Shown piece by piece: positions 12,265 to 23,689 of a stretch of DNA of 64,000 bases. The stretch is from Sympetrum striolatum (lineage: Eukaryota; Arthropoda; Insecta; Odonata; Libellulidae): contig OX388350.1 of assembly GCA_947579665.1 (NCBI GenBank), positions 27,747,393-27,811,392 on the forward strand. The letters run 5' to 3'. Below the pieces are notes generated by a model. It worked only from the letters and a program-made list of their open reading frames with translations. It had not been told where the DNA came from and did no database searches. A program made the position numbers and the translations under genes. Position 1 is the first letter of the stretch, and every line of letters starts with the position of its first letter.

Positions 12265-12600
12265 AGTTTCGAGTCGTTCGAGATGTGGGTGTGGCGTAGA
12301 ATGGAGAAAGTAAGTTAGGTTGATGGCTAAACAAGCACGGAGGTGTCAGAGATGGTTGGGGAGGAAAAAGCTTTCATTGGAGTAATTAACCATTGACAGA
12401 GGAAAAGGGTGGGCCACATATTGAGAGGAGAGGGTCTGCTAAAGAAATTAATTGAGGGTGGAGTACGAGGGGAAAAACAGAGGGGAAGACAAAGGTAGAA
12501 GGTGTTAGATGACTTAAAGGGTAAGCTACCGAGAAACAAAGAAAATGGCGTAGAATAGGGATTTTTAAGGCACATGAACCTACCGAAAGGTAGAAATCAT
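12265..12600 (+). pseudogene. LINE C-terminal relic, RTE-like
   Basis: The translated order matches the C-terminal tail of RTE-type LINE reverse transcriptases: FEMWVWRRMEKVS at 12277-12315 (family pattern FEMWCWRRM.KISW), TEVSEMVGEEKAFIGVI at about 12334-12385, then QRKRVGHILRGEGLLKK (family IGHVLRHEGLLK) to about 12445, then RGEKQRGRQR and VLDDLKGK to about 12525. Stop codons at about 12313-12315, 12392-12394 and 12500-12502 and small indels break the frame. It is 5'-truncated to the tail only. The sequence to about 12600 with ACCTACCGAAAGGTAG would be the 3' end. Similar wording at 29955-30020 marks a second copy. Confidence 0.75.
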
Positions 12601-12839
12601 AAAGAAAATAATAGTTTTGTTGCTTTAACAATTCTTTAGCGATAGTGGCGCAGTTTGCGATCTAAACAGCCACAGTAATTCTCTTTCCGTCCTAAGACAG
12701 AAAAAATTGAGGAAAGTATAGAATACGGTATACCCTTTGTTTACTTCCCTGTGTATACCTTATCTTATTTCACTATCTGCAAAGTTTAAAACAACAGAAT
12801 TGTCTATTAAGTTCCGTCACCACTATCCCAACCCATTCC

Positions 12840-13012
12840 ACTATTCAGGGCCGGGTTAAGGCAGTAAGTAAGGATAGCAAAGTATCGGGTACCCAGGAAT
12901 TGGGGGCCCCCTGAGTTTGATCTCCTTCATAGCTCGTACGGAAAGATGAGCATGTTGGCGCCTTCGTGGGTCTTTTGCGGGGCCTCTAAGTACTTACAGC
13001 TGCCCCTTTGGC
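12840..13012. repeat. GC-richer block, probable old interspersed repeat
   Basis: It stands out from its flanks by composition (CAGGGCCGGGTTAAGG near the start, GGGGGCCCCC in the middle, GGCCTTAG at the end). I think it is a degraded repeat, but I could not find a partner in this window. Confidence 0.3.
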
Positions 13013-13014
13013 CT

Positions 13015-15640
13015 TAGCATTAACCTTCCTATCTCTGCTTAAATTTAACTGAAAAACCAATATTTCTAATGAATAAGATTATTTTAATTTGAAACACCAT
13101 GTTTCAGTTTCCTGAATATTTATGTCGATAGTAGTTCATGGTTCTATTTTTTTAAAAGAATTTCACACATCGTGTAAAAATAAAATATTAAATAGAATCA
13201 TAATATTCGTATTTTTTACATATTTATGAACTTTCATCCGTTCATAATGCATTCAGAATGTTTCAATACCTTGGTTTCTGATTCCATTCTTTCCTCTTTT
13301 AACTTCAGAGGTCGTCGGACCTTCAATTCCAAAGAAACTCCATTGTCTTCGGAATTCACTTCTTTCGAGCAACAGTTCGCTCTAGGTAAGTACCGACTTC
13401 CTCTATTTTGAACTCGTTCCTCAAATCCTACGCTAATCCTTCCCAAGCAGCTTTTCCTTTCCAGAAAATAACTTATCTGGTACTAAAGTCGTACCTTGTG
13501 TCCAATATTAACTAATGTAGCTTAGAATTGTTTTAGTGCCAAAGGTATTTCCCGAGCCATTAAGTTGTTTTTTTTACGTGCTTCGACATCTTTTGTCATT
13601 TCGCACTACAGCTAATGTTGTTTATGGTCACATTTTGACCAACGAGTTACTCATTCTTTCAAGAATACAAAGTAATATCTCAAGGGTCCTTTTTCTGACA
13701 TAAGCGTTAATCATAACTGTGGATAATCACAAAAATAGGTTGAAATACCTCCGTATATCAAGTCGGTTCAATAGTTCATGAAATCCATTTCGTCATTAGA
13801 TAAAGATTAGGAATACCATCACATTACATTGCTTGAATGATGAAATTTTAAACGTACTATAAATGAAATATTGATAAGTGGATTTCCATTTATCAACTCG
13901 TAGAATAATGAAGACCTTTATATATTGATGATCCGTAACGAATTAAAGGATAATTTTAATTTTTACTTTGAACCTTCGTAGGTGTTGCTTACTGTAGTTA
14001 AAAGTGTAAAATTAAGGTATCCTTTCTTTTTAATTACATGTATCACTGCGGCAGAGTAGGTGTAGTTTCGCTTAATTTAAGTTCGCTGTGAAATTTATAT
14101 TATAACATACCAAAATATGAGGCAGAATTTAACTTGCTTGGTAAGTCAAAGAGTTTTTAGAAGGAAACTATTTTGAAAGACTGTGATTTTTAAAATTATT
14201 TTCATCGCATGCAAGAAAATAGATGGGATATACGAAATGACAACTAATCATTCATTTTGTGTTTATACCAAAGTTGCTATTGATTATGGAAAAGAAATTA
14301 TTTCTTAATAAAACCCTGGTGATTTGTTTTAAGTGAGGTTGAAGGAGGGATGTAGGAAGAATCAGAGATTCGTAAGCCTTAAAGATTGCAGATAGTCGAA
14401 AAGAGCGGACTCAATGTCAGTCGAAAATATGAAAGATTCTCAACGAAGTAATTTCTAGCGGTGTCATGTATTTGCGGGACTTTATTATAATGTTATATTT
14501 AAATATGATCTTTGCGTTGATCTAGTTTCCGCGAGTAAATATAAAACGTGAGTTAAGCCCCAACCAAAGTTAGGCGAAAAGAAATTATAATTTTTCATTC
14601 AATTGACTCGTCGTAAAAAAAGAACTTCGGAAATCGAGTAAATGATTTTATTATAGTCGTTGGTTAATAATTGAAGAAAATGATATTGCATTGAACTCCA
14701 TTTAGGATAGGTCAATAAAATTATTTAATTCCGTGAGAGGTTAATGACCCAGGGATTTACTAATTGTCGTTTTTGGACGCCGCGATTATTATGTATAATA
14801 TTTCCATCGGTGAACTTAGCTTCATAATGGAATCAAAATGGTTCTAGTTGCCTTTGGTTGGTATGAATATATTAAAATAATTGTTCCTATTTCTTCAATC
14901 TAACCCAACCCAAATTAATGCAGCCAGGATACAGAATACTATCTTAAGGATTTTCATTTAAATACCATTGAAATGTTTACGATTTTAAAATCCGCATACA
15001 CGTCATCACTAAGTATTAATATTTCCCTACAATGAATTAAAAAATCCTAAGCATTCTATAAACTATAATTTATTTAGTTAAAATTTTGTTGAGACGAAAT
15101 GGCGAATCGTCCTAGTCCCTCCATTGGAATCTATCTTATTTATTGTCTAGGATTATTATGAAATAGCCATAATTACTGCAAACTCAACTTCCAAGTTTAA
15201 GGAAGATTCCATTTTATTAGTGTCCTTTTTCTATAGAATCAGCAAAGTAGAATTCTTAATCTGTGTGCGAAAATGAGTTAATTCCTTATTCTCAAAAGAA
15301 TTCAATTCACGAACCTGACTTGACCGTTTCGAAACTCACGGAATTCATTTTCACCCCATCTCCTCCAATCTCTAACCTACATTAACTGTCAATTCACCCT
15401 CACCTGTCACTTCCCTTTGGATTCGAAAGATAAGAAATTGAAACAGAAATATAAACTTTAGGAGCTAGATATTTACACGAACTTAATGCTAGATAAAATA
15501 CGGCTCGTTTCTTTAACTCGAGTTTGTTAATTGAAGGAGTGATTTCATTGTGCCATTTTTCGATTCAGGTCTGTCTACTTGTTTCGGTCATTGGTAACTT
15601 ATGGCCCTTGGGAATTTCATGTCTTGAAATTTTTGGGATT
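13015..15640. other. AT-rich non-coding DNA
   Basis: No gene, RNA or identifiable repeat. The open frames at 13226-13446 overlap on opposite strands and show no family motif. Confidence 0.5.
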
Positions 15641-15644
15641 CTTG

Positions 15645-15725
15645 TACAGGGTGCGGCAACATAACTTCCTTTTTTTAAGTGCATTTTTAATGCGAAAAAA
15701 GGAAGTTATGTTGCCGCACCCTGTA
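15645..15725. mobile_element. mariner-type MITE, nearly all terminal inverted repeat
   Basis: Two perfect 29-bp inverted repeats (15647-15675 and 15695-15723) begin CAGGGTGCGGCAACATAACT and surround a 19-bp centre. The dinucleotide TA flanks both ends (15645-15646 and 15724-15725), as expected for the TA target duplication of Tc1/mariner elements, and a CAGGGTG terminus fits this superfamily. The element is only 77 bp without the TA pair, so nothing remains between the ends and it must rely on a transposase elsewhere. The perfect arms suggest a recent insertion. Confidence 0.88.
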
Positions 15726-15729
15726 TTAA

Positions 15730-16915
15730 TCTGTTCACCCAATACAATTTTATTTCCACTAAGTAAGTTTGTGTACTCTGAGATTTGAACGTTTCTTTCT
15801 ACGGGTCCATATCAATTTCATATTCTATTTTCTTGCTTTATCTTATCTTTTATGGTCATAACTTACTCCTGAAAATCTTATAGTTGCTGTATTTAATTAT
15901 TCGATGCTCGATCTATATCTATGTGTCGCCTCCCTAATTTAGCCTTGAGAAAGTCAAAGTGTAATATTCTGTCAAATATAGTAAACTCGACATCGAATAC
16001 TACAAAATGTCGTCTTAATCTATGTTATGGGTTCTCCCTGTCAAAGACCATAGCATTTTACGCATTTTATTGTTCGAATAATTTAAAATAATACGAAATG
16101 AGATTCAAACCTCTAATTTAGTTCTACGGCACTCGAACGAATCTTTTAATTCGAATTCTCTAAACACGCTGCGCGTTCACATGGATTCCCCTTTTTCTGT
16201 TTCATTTCCTCGCCTTATGTGATCATTTAAAAAACAAATCGTGATTATTGCTTGGTTATAGAAAGAAGAGTGATTTTAGCGTTCAGTTTTACCGTGTTTA
16301 GTTAGAGCGGTTCGTTTATTTATCATTACTGTCGTTGTGCTCCAGTGCAATCAAGTGATACGACATCCAGAGTCCTAGGAATTGATTTTTATCTTGTAAT
16401 TTAAGTTCTGGTCGTGGTTTGGAGCCACGCGGACAAGATCCCCGCACGTAATTTACACTTGAATGATTGTCATCTGAACTACATTGTAGTCACGTTTAAG
16501 TAGTACATTTTATACTCAATCATTATCTATAATTTGTCCTAGGGAATAACTTATATATTGATGCTGGAAATATAAGTTACAAGAAGATAAGGCAATATTG
16601 AAATTTCACTCTTGAACAGGGATTGCGAACCTTATATCGGAAGAGTGGAATATTTGGCAAAAGAAAGGACTTGTGTGGCAGTGTTTTACCAAAACCTTTT
16701 TATGAAATATTGGCAATATCCATATCAGGTTCCTTTCCTTCCCGTCCCTTCGTAAAGGCGAACTTAAGATAATGTTATCGACGAAATTTGTCATAAATAA
16801 TTAATATATCCTCTATTAAGAAATCCTCTTTTATTTAATTTGAAGTTTAATTGAAGTGAAAAAATATGTAGAGGATAATATGTACCGTCGATAGATGTTC
16901 GTACACCTTGGGCTT
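15730..16915. other. AT-rich non-coding DNA
   Basis: No gene or recognisable element. A small GC-richer patch at 16400-16450 (GTCGTGGTTTGGAGCCACG) contains an inverted repeat GTGG/CCAC, too short to name. Confidence 0.45.
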
Positions 16916-16924
16916 TAGGTTCCT

Positions 16925-17235
16925 TTGTTCCAGAGCTGGGCTACGAACAGTAATTATTTTCGTTTCGGTATTTCACTCCGCTTCGATGCAAACCGCAAAT
17001 TTTGGCTCGGTTCAGGTTTATCTTTGGCAGCGACCGTCGAACCGGTTCTGTCTTTCAATTCGATAATAATCTCGTTGCAAGGTAATCTAAACGGATTAAT
17101 AACTTTTTTCGGTTTAGGGTCGAGGATTTTAATTTTTTATTCGGATTCAGTTTTCACCCCAAAAATAATAGCTGATTCTTCGGTACGGTTCCGGTTTTAT
17201 GCCATTCTTAAACGTAATAGAATGTTAGAATAATC
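16925..17235. repeat. segment with dispersed CGGTTC / GAACCG words
   Basis: The words TTCGGTTT, CGGTTCAGG, GAACCGGTTC and CGGTACGGTTCCGG recur on an AT-rich background. They keep one frame open for 102 codons without any recognisable domain. I read it as a degraded low-order repeat rather than a gene. Confidence 0.35.
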
Positions 17236-17399
17236 GATTTTATATTATAGCGTTTAGATCGAAACATGATAATGTGGTAACGAATTTACTGTTTCCATGA
17301 ATTTCGAAATAGCGAGTTTGTGGAGAAATTTAATCAGTGTCTCCAATCTTAAATCATTTTATTTCCAAATGCTCCCAGACACTTCCATATGCTCCACAG

Positions 17400-17520
17400 T
17401 AAAACGTAAACCCTGTGCGGGCACGTATCACAATTCCTTTTCCTAGTCTTGAAACCACAGCTGGCTGTGGCTAGAACCCGGGATCTTGGCGTGGGTCGGC
17501 TTGTCAAAATAAAACCCAGT
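17400..17520 (-). repeat. possible tRNA-derived SINE head
   Basis: Read on the minus strand it runs CCGACCCACGCC then ATCCCGGGTTCTAGCC, a B-box-like core in GC-rich sequence with a short inverted repeat CAGCTGGCTGTGG near it. It fits a SINE head but no cloverleaf could be drawn. Confidence 0.3.
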
Positions 17521-17524
17521 ATTT

Positions 17525-18430
17525 TCACAGCGTTATTAAATCTCTATCATCTTAATATTTCTGCCTCTTAAATCCCATTTTGACTCGCTTCTTTTCAATG
17601 CTGTACAGTTGTGCTAGGATGGAGTCGTCCCAACTATGTCAGCAGATGTTCTTTCATCTATTCTTCTTGATAGCAGTAGAGTGAAAGAAGGGGGTAGTAA
17701 TGAAAAACTGATACAGTTTAATTGTGGGAAGGCTGTATCTGGTACTCCTAAAATTAGTGGCATTAATCAGTTTCCATAGCCTCCGATTATAAAAGGTATC
17801 ATAGGTTTATAAATATGACGAAAATTTTAACAAATGCTTGAGAAATGACAGTAAAATTACAGATTTGGTCACCTCCAATTAAAGAACAAAGTTTTCCTGA
17901 TTCAGTTCGAATTAAATTCTTAATGCTGCTCCATTTATATTTACTTAAGGTCCTAAAATTAAATATAAGTTTCCCAGGTCCTTATGTTTAGTAGGAAATT
18001 GCCATACTCGCAAGATCTAAATTCATATACTCTTCAGATCTCCTAAATAAATGAAAGGATTATCCTTCAATAATTTAAGAGATCATAGGGTGTCAACATT
18101 ATAAATATTATGCACATAAGCAAACATTGCAAACTGCTGCATGCTTAAATGGTTTACTTTCCTAGAGTCAATTTGGAAAAGGTTGAAAATAAGCCAAATC
18201 TTGACTTCTACAGCAGGATCTACTTTATCTACTTCTTATTTTCTATCGTCTTTTATAGAAAATCCAATTGTAGGTTCTGGTTGATGTAAAGAGCCGGGGT
18301 CAGTAAATGAAATGGGGAGGGGTTCTTATAGTTGCAATGTAAAAAATAAACAAGTGTAGCATTCTACAAATCTAACCACTCCGCCACCGAAATCGGCTCA
18401 AATTTAAATATATTTTTTTAGTGATTTTTT
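17525..18430. other. non-coding DNA
   Basis: No gene or element recognised. Confidence 0.5.
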
Positions 18431-18439
18431 CAGCCACAG

Positions 18440-18760
18440 AATTTTTTCATCGGTTTCGAAATGCAACGAGAGTTCACGCTCGGATGGAGGAGGTGTTGAA
18501 CCGCATGAGTCCTCCGCAGATAAAAACGCTTCGGCCGAAAGGCGAAACCTCTCGCCCACATTCGTAATTAAATGCACGGAATATGGCGATCGGAAATTTA
18601 ATTTCTCCCCAATCGATCCCGGAAGAAGGGGAATCCGGCGGGGCGGCGTTTTGGGTCGCGGCCCCCCTTTCATAAAAAATAGCCTCCCCCCTCCACCAAC
18701 GCCGCCGGTTTTTTATTCCTCTCTTCACCTGCCCTTCCTCCCCTCTGCCCAACTCTTTTA
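18440..18760. promoter_or_regulatory. GC/CpG-rich island, function unknown
   Basis: A compositional island of about 320 bp with frequent CpG (for example CGGCGGGGCGGCG near 18635) and a pyrimidine-rich right flank, in an AT-rich setting. Two minus-strand frames of about 90 codons stay open here because AT-rich stop codons are scarce; neither has a domain. It could be a conserved regulatory element, a promoter, or an exon that I cannot identify. Confidence 0.3.
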
Positions 18761-18798
18761 GGGCCGTTCATAAATTATGTCACGCACGGAAAGGGAGG
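18760..18798 (+). mobile_element. fragment resembling the terminus of the 37 kb TIR element
   Basis: GGGCCGTTCATAAATTATGT followed by CACGCACGG parallels the element end at 37066 (GGGCGTCCATTAATTACGTG then AGGCG). One terminus only; the rest was not found. Confidence 0.4.
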
Positions 18799-18799
18799 C

Positions 18800-19035
18800 C
18801 TCTGGTCAGTAGTGACAAGCCGTGATAATGGGTTATTGGTGAATTCGGTATCTCGGTAATGCCGCTAAAAATGGAAGCTCCCCCGTTTTCATCGAAAAAA
18901 GAAGAGAGTCGACGTTCGGGCGGATTTTGATGGGGAGCAGAGGTCAAGAGCTAATCCTCTGGGGGTATGAATGATCGTTTAGTCGGTCGTAAACGAGTGC
19001 AGTCGTGGATGATTTTGAATGCTATGTAGTGATGG
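18800..19035. other. GC-richer unique DNA
   Basis: Continuation of the island with lower CpG density. No element recognised. Confidence 0.3.
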
Positions 19036-19044
19036 AATAGAGGT

Positions 19045-19245
19045 CATTTATTTGCTTATATTCCGCCGCAGTTATACAGAAGCCTTGTGGCAGCGTTGTA
19101 AAATTAATGCTTAAAAATAAACAATAATACATATATACCTACAGTGGACTATATTAGGCAAAAATTGAAACTTTATGAAGTCTCATCTTCCATTTAATTA
19201 TTTATTTAAGTAAGTAATAATCGTAGGAATAGCGAGAAGTTATTT
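19045..19245 (-). mobile_element. LINE 3' end, family C, copy 1
   Basis: TTATTTGCTTATATTCCGCC followed by GCAGTTATACAGAAG and GTGGCAGCGTTGT matches 61555-61610 (TTACTTATATTCCGCCACAG, then GACCGAAGTCTGATGGCCAC), and GTAGGAATAGCGAGAA further on matches AGGAATCGCAAGACAA there. The TTTA-rich left edge suggests the tail is on the left, so the element would be on the minus strand. No coding part remains. Confidence 0.6.
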
Positions 19246-19919
19246 TAAGTATACAACATAACAGAACAATCATACAGATAATTTGACATACTAATTGTAT
19301 TCAATTACTGTTTGTATCTACTAGTGTGTAAACTGAGTTTTCAGAACATTTTTTGTGCTACAAAAGCTCCCTTCGGCTTATACTCGAGTGATGATGATTA
19401 CCTTTTCTCCGATGGAAAAAGTCTTCCGTAGTTGGAAATCTGCTTGTAAATTCCTCACTTACTTAATTAACAATTCTTTATTAGTTGGTTGCTGTTCTTC
19501 TTCAAAATAAACAATTAAAATCATTGCCTCAAATACTTTAATTTTAGTGGTATCCAATTTTATTTTGAAATTTTCCAGTATCTGCTGCATTTCCCACCAT
19601 AGGCTTATTCCCGAGTCAATTAGTTTTTTCCAGTTTTTTGTTATAAAATTATGTGCCTCGTCTGATATTCGGGACAGTTTATGTTCGATTATATACGGTA
19701 ATTAATACAACAGACCGTAAATTATACATTGATACCGTTTATACATAGTAATTACCTGGTGAAACGTGCAAGATTTTTCAGGGTTTCCAGGGTCCAAGGG
19801 CACACATAATCCCTGCCGATATTGAATGAGCCTGGGATAATACATTTCCAAATTTGCTCTAAGTATACATGAGGGTCTTTCTGTACAGTATTCAACCAAA
19901 AGGCCTATTTAAACATCAA

Positions 19920-20175
19920 ACCCTCTCCAATTGGCTATCAATAGCTTTGGAGAGGGAATGAGGTGAGATGAGGAGTAGGATAGTTTGTCTGCTGAGTCAC
20001 AGAATTCATTAAGGAGTGACCGAAATGAAAGGCATTGTTCAGCATCACTCATACATCAGTAACTTTCATCTCATCACAGCCATGAATAAGACTGAGACAA
20101 AAGTAAAGAAAAGGTACATACATTATTTTGTACTACGTGGAGAAGAAATTAAAATATTCCTTTCATCAAGATACA
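19920..20175. repeat. dispersed repeat D, copy A
   Basis: Paired with 63022-63400. Shared landmarks in order are GAGGGAATGAGG, GATGAGGAGT.GG.TAGT, CATACATCAGTAACTTTC, TCATCACAGCC, and GACAAAAGTAAAG. The start contains a hairpin (CCCTCTCCAA / TTTGGAGAGGG at 19920-19957), and copy B has its own hairpin (CCTCATCCCTC / GAGGGAATGAGG) at the same place. The element type is unknown. The 69-codon frame at 20016-20225 lies within it and is not a gene. Confidence 0.65.
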
Positions 20176-20398
20176 ACAGTAACGAAGGTGAGGGTATGGA
20201 AGGTTTTGATATGAGATTTATTTAGCTGCAGAAATATATATAAACATGTGATACCTCATCTAACTAGCAACACTGCCTAACATATTTTTGATTACATTAG
20301 GCCAAAGATTACTGCCCGAACCTCCTTATTATTAATAGAAAGTAATAGTGCTTTGCTAGTATTTACGCCGCGAGGTAAACTTAATGATTGTAGAATTG

Positions 20399-20970
20399 GT
20401 GAAATATCTTGTAGTATCTCTCACAAATTATTTATCATGGAGTTCCCACATCCATAATGTGGAAAAGCGCTTAGGAAACTCAGATTCATTCAAAAAATAG
20501 TGGGTAGGAGCGAAGAAAAAGTTCAGGAGCGATGTTCCTTAGCGTTAGTTAGACCCCACCTCGAATGTGCATATAGTGTATGAGACTCTACTGACAGGTA
20601 TTATTTTCGGAAATTAGAAAAGGTACAACGAAAGACGATACGCTCGGAAAATAATTGCTACGATACAGCAGTGGGCATTACTTTAATGATTCAGGGCGTG
20701 AAAGGGGAATCTTTAGCAGATTGAAGACTGATTCAAAGGATAAATTTACTAAATAACTTCAGAGAAATTATGTTTTCAGAAAATGTAACTGATATAATGC
20801 GACCTCCCTATTATATAGACGATTCTGATACTGCGAGGAAGATCAGGGAAATATATGCTAAAACAGGTTTCAAGAATTCATTTTTTCCGCTAACGATACT
20901 CGAAAGCAATCGATTAGAAAAATAGAGCCATGGTGCAGCAGCAACACGCCGAAAGGCGACTTACAGGGAC
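20399..20970 (+). pseudogene. LINE reverse-transcriptase C-terminal relic with 3' UTR start
   Basis: The translation gives VKYLVVSLTNYLSWSSHIHN (family pattern YLGV.LTNKLSW..HI), then after a frame shift near 20470 RKLRFIQKIVGRSEEKV, then LVRPHLECAYSV (the hallmark LVRP.LEYA..VWDP, with Trp changed to stop), YFRKLEKVQRKTIR, and on to RKIREIYAKTGF, ending at a stop near 20925. Stops at about 20579 and 20721 show it is dead. After the coding end, GCAACACGCCGAAAGGCGAC at about 20942-20961 matches, in reverse complement, the repeat at 58020-58060, which ties that repeat to this LINE family. The 5' part is missing. CR1/Jockey superfamily is likely. Confidence 0.85.
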
Positions 20971-20979
20971 CTTAGATAG

Positions 20980-23620
20980 ACATAAAACTGGCTTTAGGCC
21001 AATGAAAATTATTGCTTGAAGGTGATTTAGAAACGATTTATCTTTGTTAGCCGAGCATTCGTTGCATTTATTTATAAAGCAAGGAAAATAATTTTAGCTA
21101 TTTAATTAAGAATTATTCCAGTTCATATTTATATATTTAATATTACATAATCATTATTTCGGTTAAATGCTCTGTCTTTTCAATTAAGACGCACACAAAG
21201 GTAAAGCAGTGTATCATCGCAGAATCGTAGGATAGCGTTCTGCTTACGACTTCGAACAATCTAATATTTGTGTGGTCGGAAAAGATTCGAAATATTTCAA
21301 TCGATCGATGAATTTTGGTAATTCAATTTGTAAATTTGCGAACTTCGGGAGCTTTTATTGCTCAGAGAGAACAATGCTGGACGAAGGCATTTTTTATACA
21401 CCGGTCAAATTAATCGCACGGATTACTTTGGTGTTATTCCTTATATTAAAAATCATCGAGAAACTTGCTTGTATATTATCTTATTTAGCTGGGAATATTC
21501 AAAAGCGAGATTCACATCATAACGAGTAAATTATGTTGAAGAGTTTGGTTGTATTTGAACATCTGACTTTAATTATAAGAGTACTTCCTGAGATATCAAA
21601 TGTGAGCTCTTAATCGGCGATGAATAGCCGATCTACGCTCTAAAATTCCCGGAATTCCAAGCTCCGATCTTAACTATGGATTCCCCTTTTTCGGCACCTC
21701 ATTATTGAAGTAAATTTCTTCTTCAATATCAACGATTTGTTGTATGCGAACTAGATGCGCCATAGACTAAGAAAAAGAAAACAGATATGGCCGTTTATCG
21801 ATCCTTCGCTCCTGCTGCAAATTTGCTGCGTAGAAGGGCTTTTGACAAATAAATGGAGGGCTTTCGCTCGTCCTTTTCGGTACACTTGTGAGTGAGGTTT
21901 ATAGAATACATATTTCGGAGTATTTTACAAATTATTAATCTCACGTTGACGCATTTTCGTTCATCGCAGAGTAGAAACTTCGATTTTGCGTAATATTCTT
22001 TTGCAGGAAATTTCCGAGCTTCGATCTTTGAAGACCCTCGAAGACCTAACTTTTATTGCTCTTATATCATCCTAATCAACTTTAACAATCATGCATTCCC
22101 ATCGTGTGTTTCTAAAGGTGAAATAATACGCTTAAAACATTCGCAAAAGAGTGTACGTGGATATACAACTATATTTGTATTTTTCATGTAATACATAAAT
22201 CCTGCTTTGTTATAAGTTAAATCAATTTCTTTTGAAATGCTGTAAGCTATTTTACGTAAACAATTTTCTCTACTTATATCAAAATGGCTTATTCGTTAAT
22301 TTAAAGTAGTAACTAAAATGGTAAATTTATGATGCTTATAATTAATCTTACCGATAGGTGGCCACAAATGAATTGAATGCCTTCCCTAGTCCATGGATCA
22401 CCTCTAAACTATCAATTACGAATGAGTATTTGTTTGATATGTTTGATAACATTCTATCTTCTGTGATTCCTCATTCCCTTGTAGCTTCTCACATAATCGA
22501 TTCTAGTTGTAACAATCATCCACCATCTTGAAATAGATCTTACCGATCCAAATTTCTCTTCTGATATCATATACATTTTGATGAATTTATTTTGTACTCT
22601 CTTATAGTTGCAGACATTTTTCCCTCGCCCTACTCCTTCACTCTTTTCTTTATGCTCTATAAATATCAGAACGTATGACGAAGAGAGGATGAAAGACCAG
22701 CATAAGCTGCTTTTCTCGATGGCGTCATAAGCCAAACATTAAACAAATAATCTGGCTAACCCTTCATCATTATTGCAATTTTACCACCACTCTGACTTAT
22801 TAACTCGACCACTCGATGAATACTGAAAGAATTTCACCCAATTAGTCAAAGTATATTGCTTAAAATCAATTCTTTGTCTTTGAAAGCTATAAAATCCATC
22901 TTTATGGCAGCTGTTCTATAGGCTTTCTTCTAAGTCGCTGTTGATTACGAAGATAATAAATTTCGTTACGCCAAACTGCTTCCAATCTTCAAAATATTCG
23001 TAAATTTCCTAGCTAAAATTAATGACAGCATCCACCGACTTTTGTAAATACTAATATTAATCTTAGAAAAATTAAACTAAGCAAAAGCTTATGGTAAGAG
23101 CGTTCGTTTTATTTTTTCACCTTCGAAGTAAACGAAACAAAAGTTCTTGAAAACTTATGTAGAATTAAGTCGAGTACATCAATATGCATGTCATCATCGC
23201 CTTCTATATGTCAAAGACATATTTATCGTCTTGCTTAGGTTATCATTGTAATAATTTATCATTAATTTATTTGATAGGAAGTCTTACGATTGAGAAAACA
23301 TCCACAGGGTAGAGGGTTTAGAAAACTATAATGAAATTGAATCTCTTAGATACGAGTCAGTGTTATTAACTTGTTTCTGCTCTGGGAGAAGGGCATTAGA
23401 CCCGTAGGCCAAAGCATAGATTTTTTAGAAATGGTTGCTAGGAAATTTTTAGAGTAGTCCAAGAAGCTACTGTTCCACTAAATTCAGTTCTTGAAAGTTG
23501 GAGTTGATTTCAGAAGAGCATGCGTGCGAATTCTTGTTCGAGTTGAGGAGATGAAAAGAACATTTGGGGTGTCCTCTTCATCTATATTCCTGAATGTAAT
23601 ACACGCTATCATAAAGCTGT
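20980..23620. other. AT-rich non-coding DNA
   Basis: No gene or clear repeat. The frames at 21272-21529 (85 codons) and 22454-22735 (minus, 93 codons) have no recognisable motifs. Confidence 0.45.
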
Positions 23621-23633
23621 TACAAGAAAATTC

Positions 23634-23686
23634 TTCGAAAGCAAATACTTCGAACGATAAATTCTTCGAATGACGAATTCTTCGAA
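23634..23686. repeat. 16-bp minisatellite with TTCGAA core
   Basis: TTCGAA begins at 23634, 23649, 23665 and 23681 (spacing 15, 16, 16), three times preceded by C or TC as TTCTTCGAA or ACTTCGAA. The regular spacing shows a small tandem array. Confidence 0.7.
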
Positions 23687-23689
23687 AAA

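Noticed and set aside
23634..23686. Heat-shock element array
   Set aside because: The heat-shock unit needs GAA and TTC separated by two bases; here TTC and GAA are directly adjacent, so the spacing is wrong.
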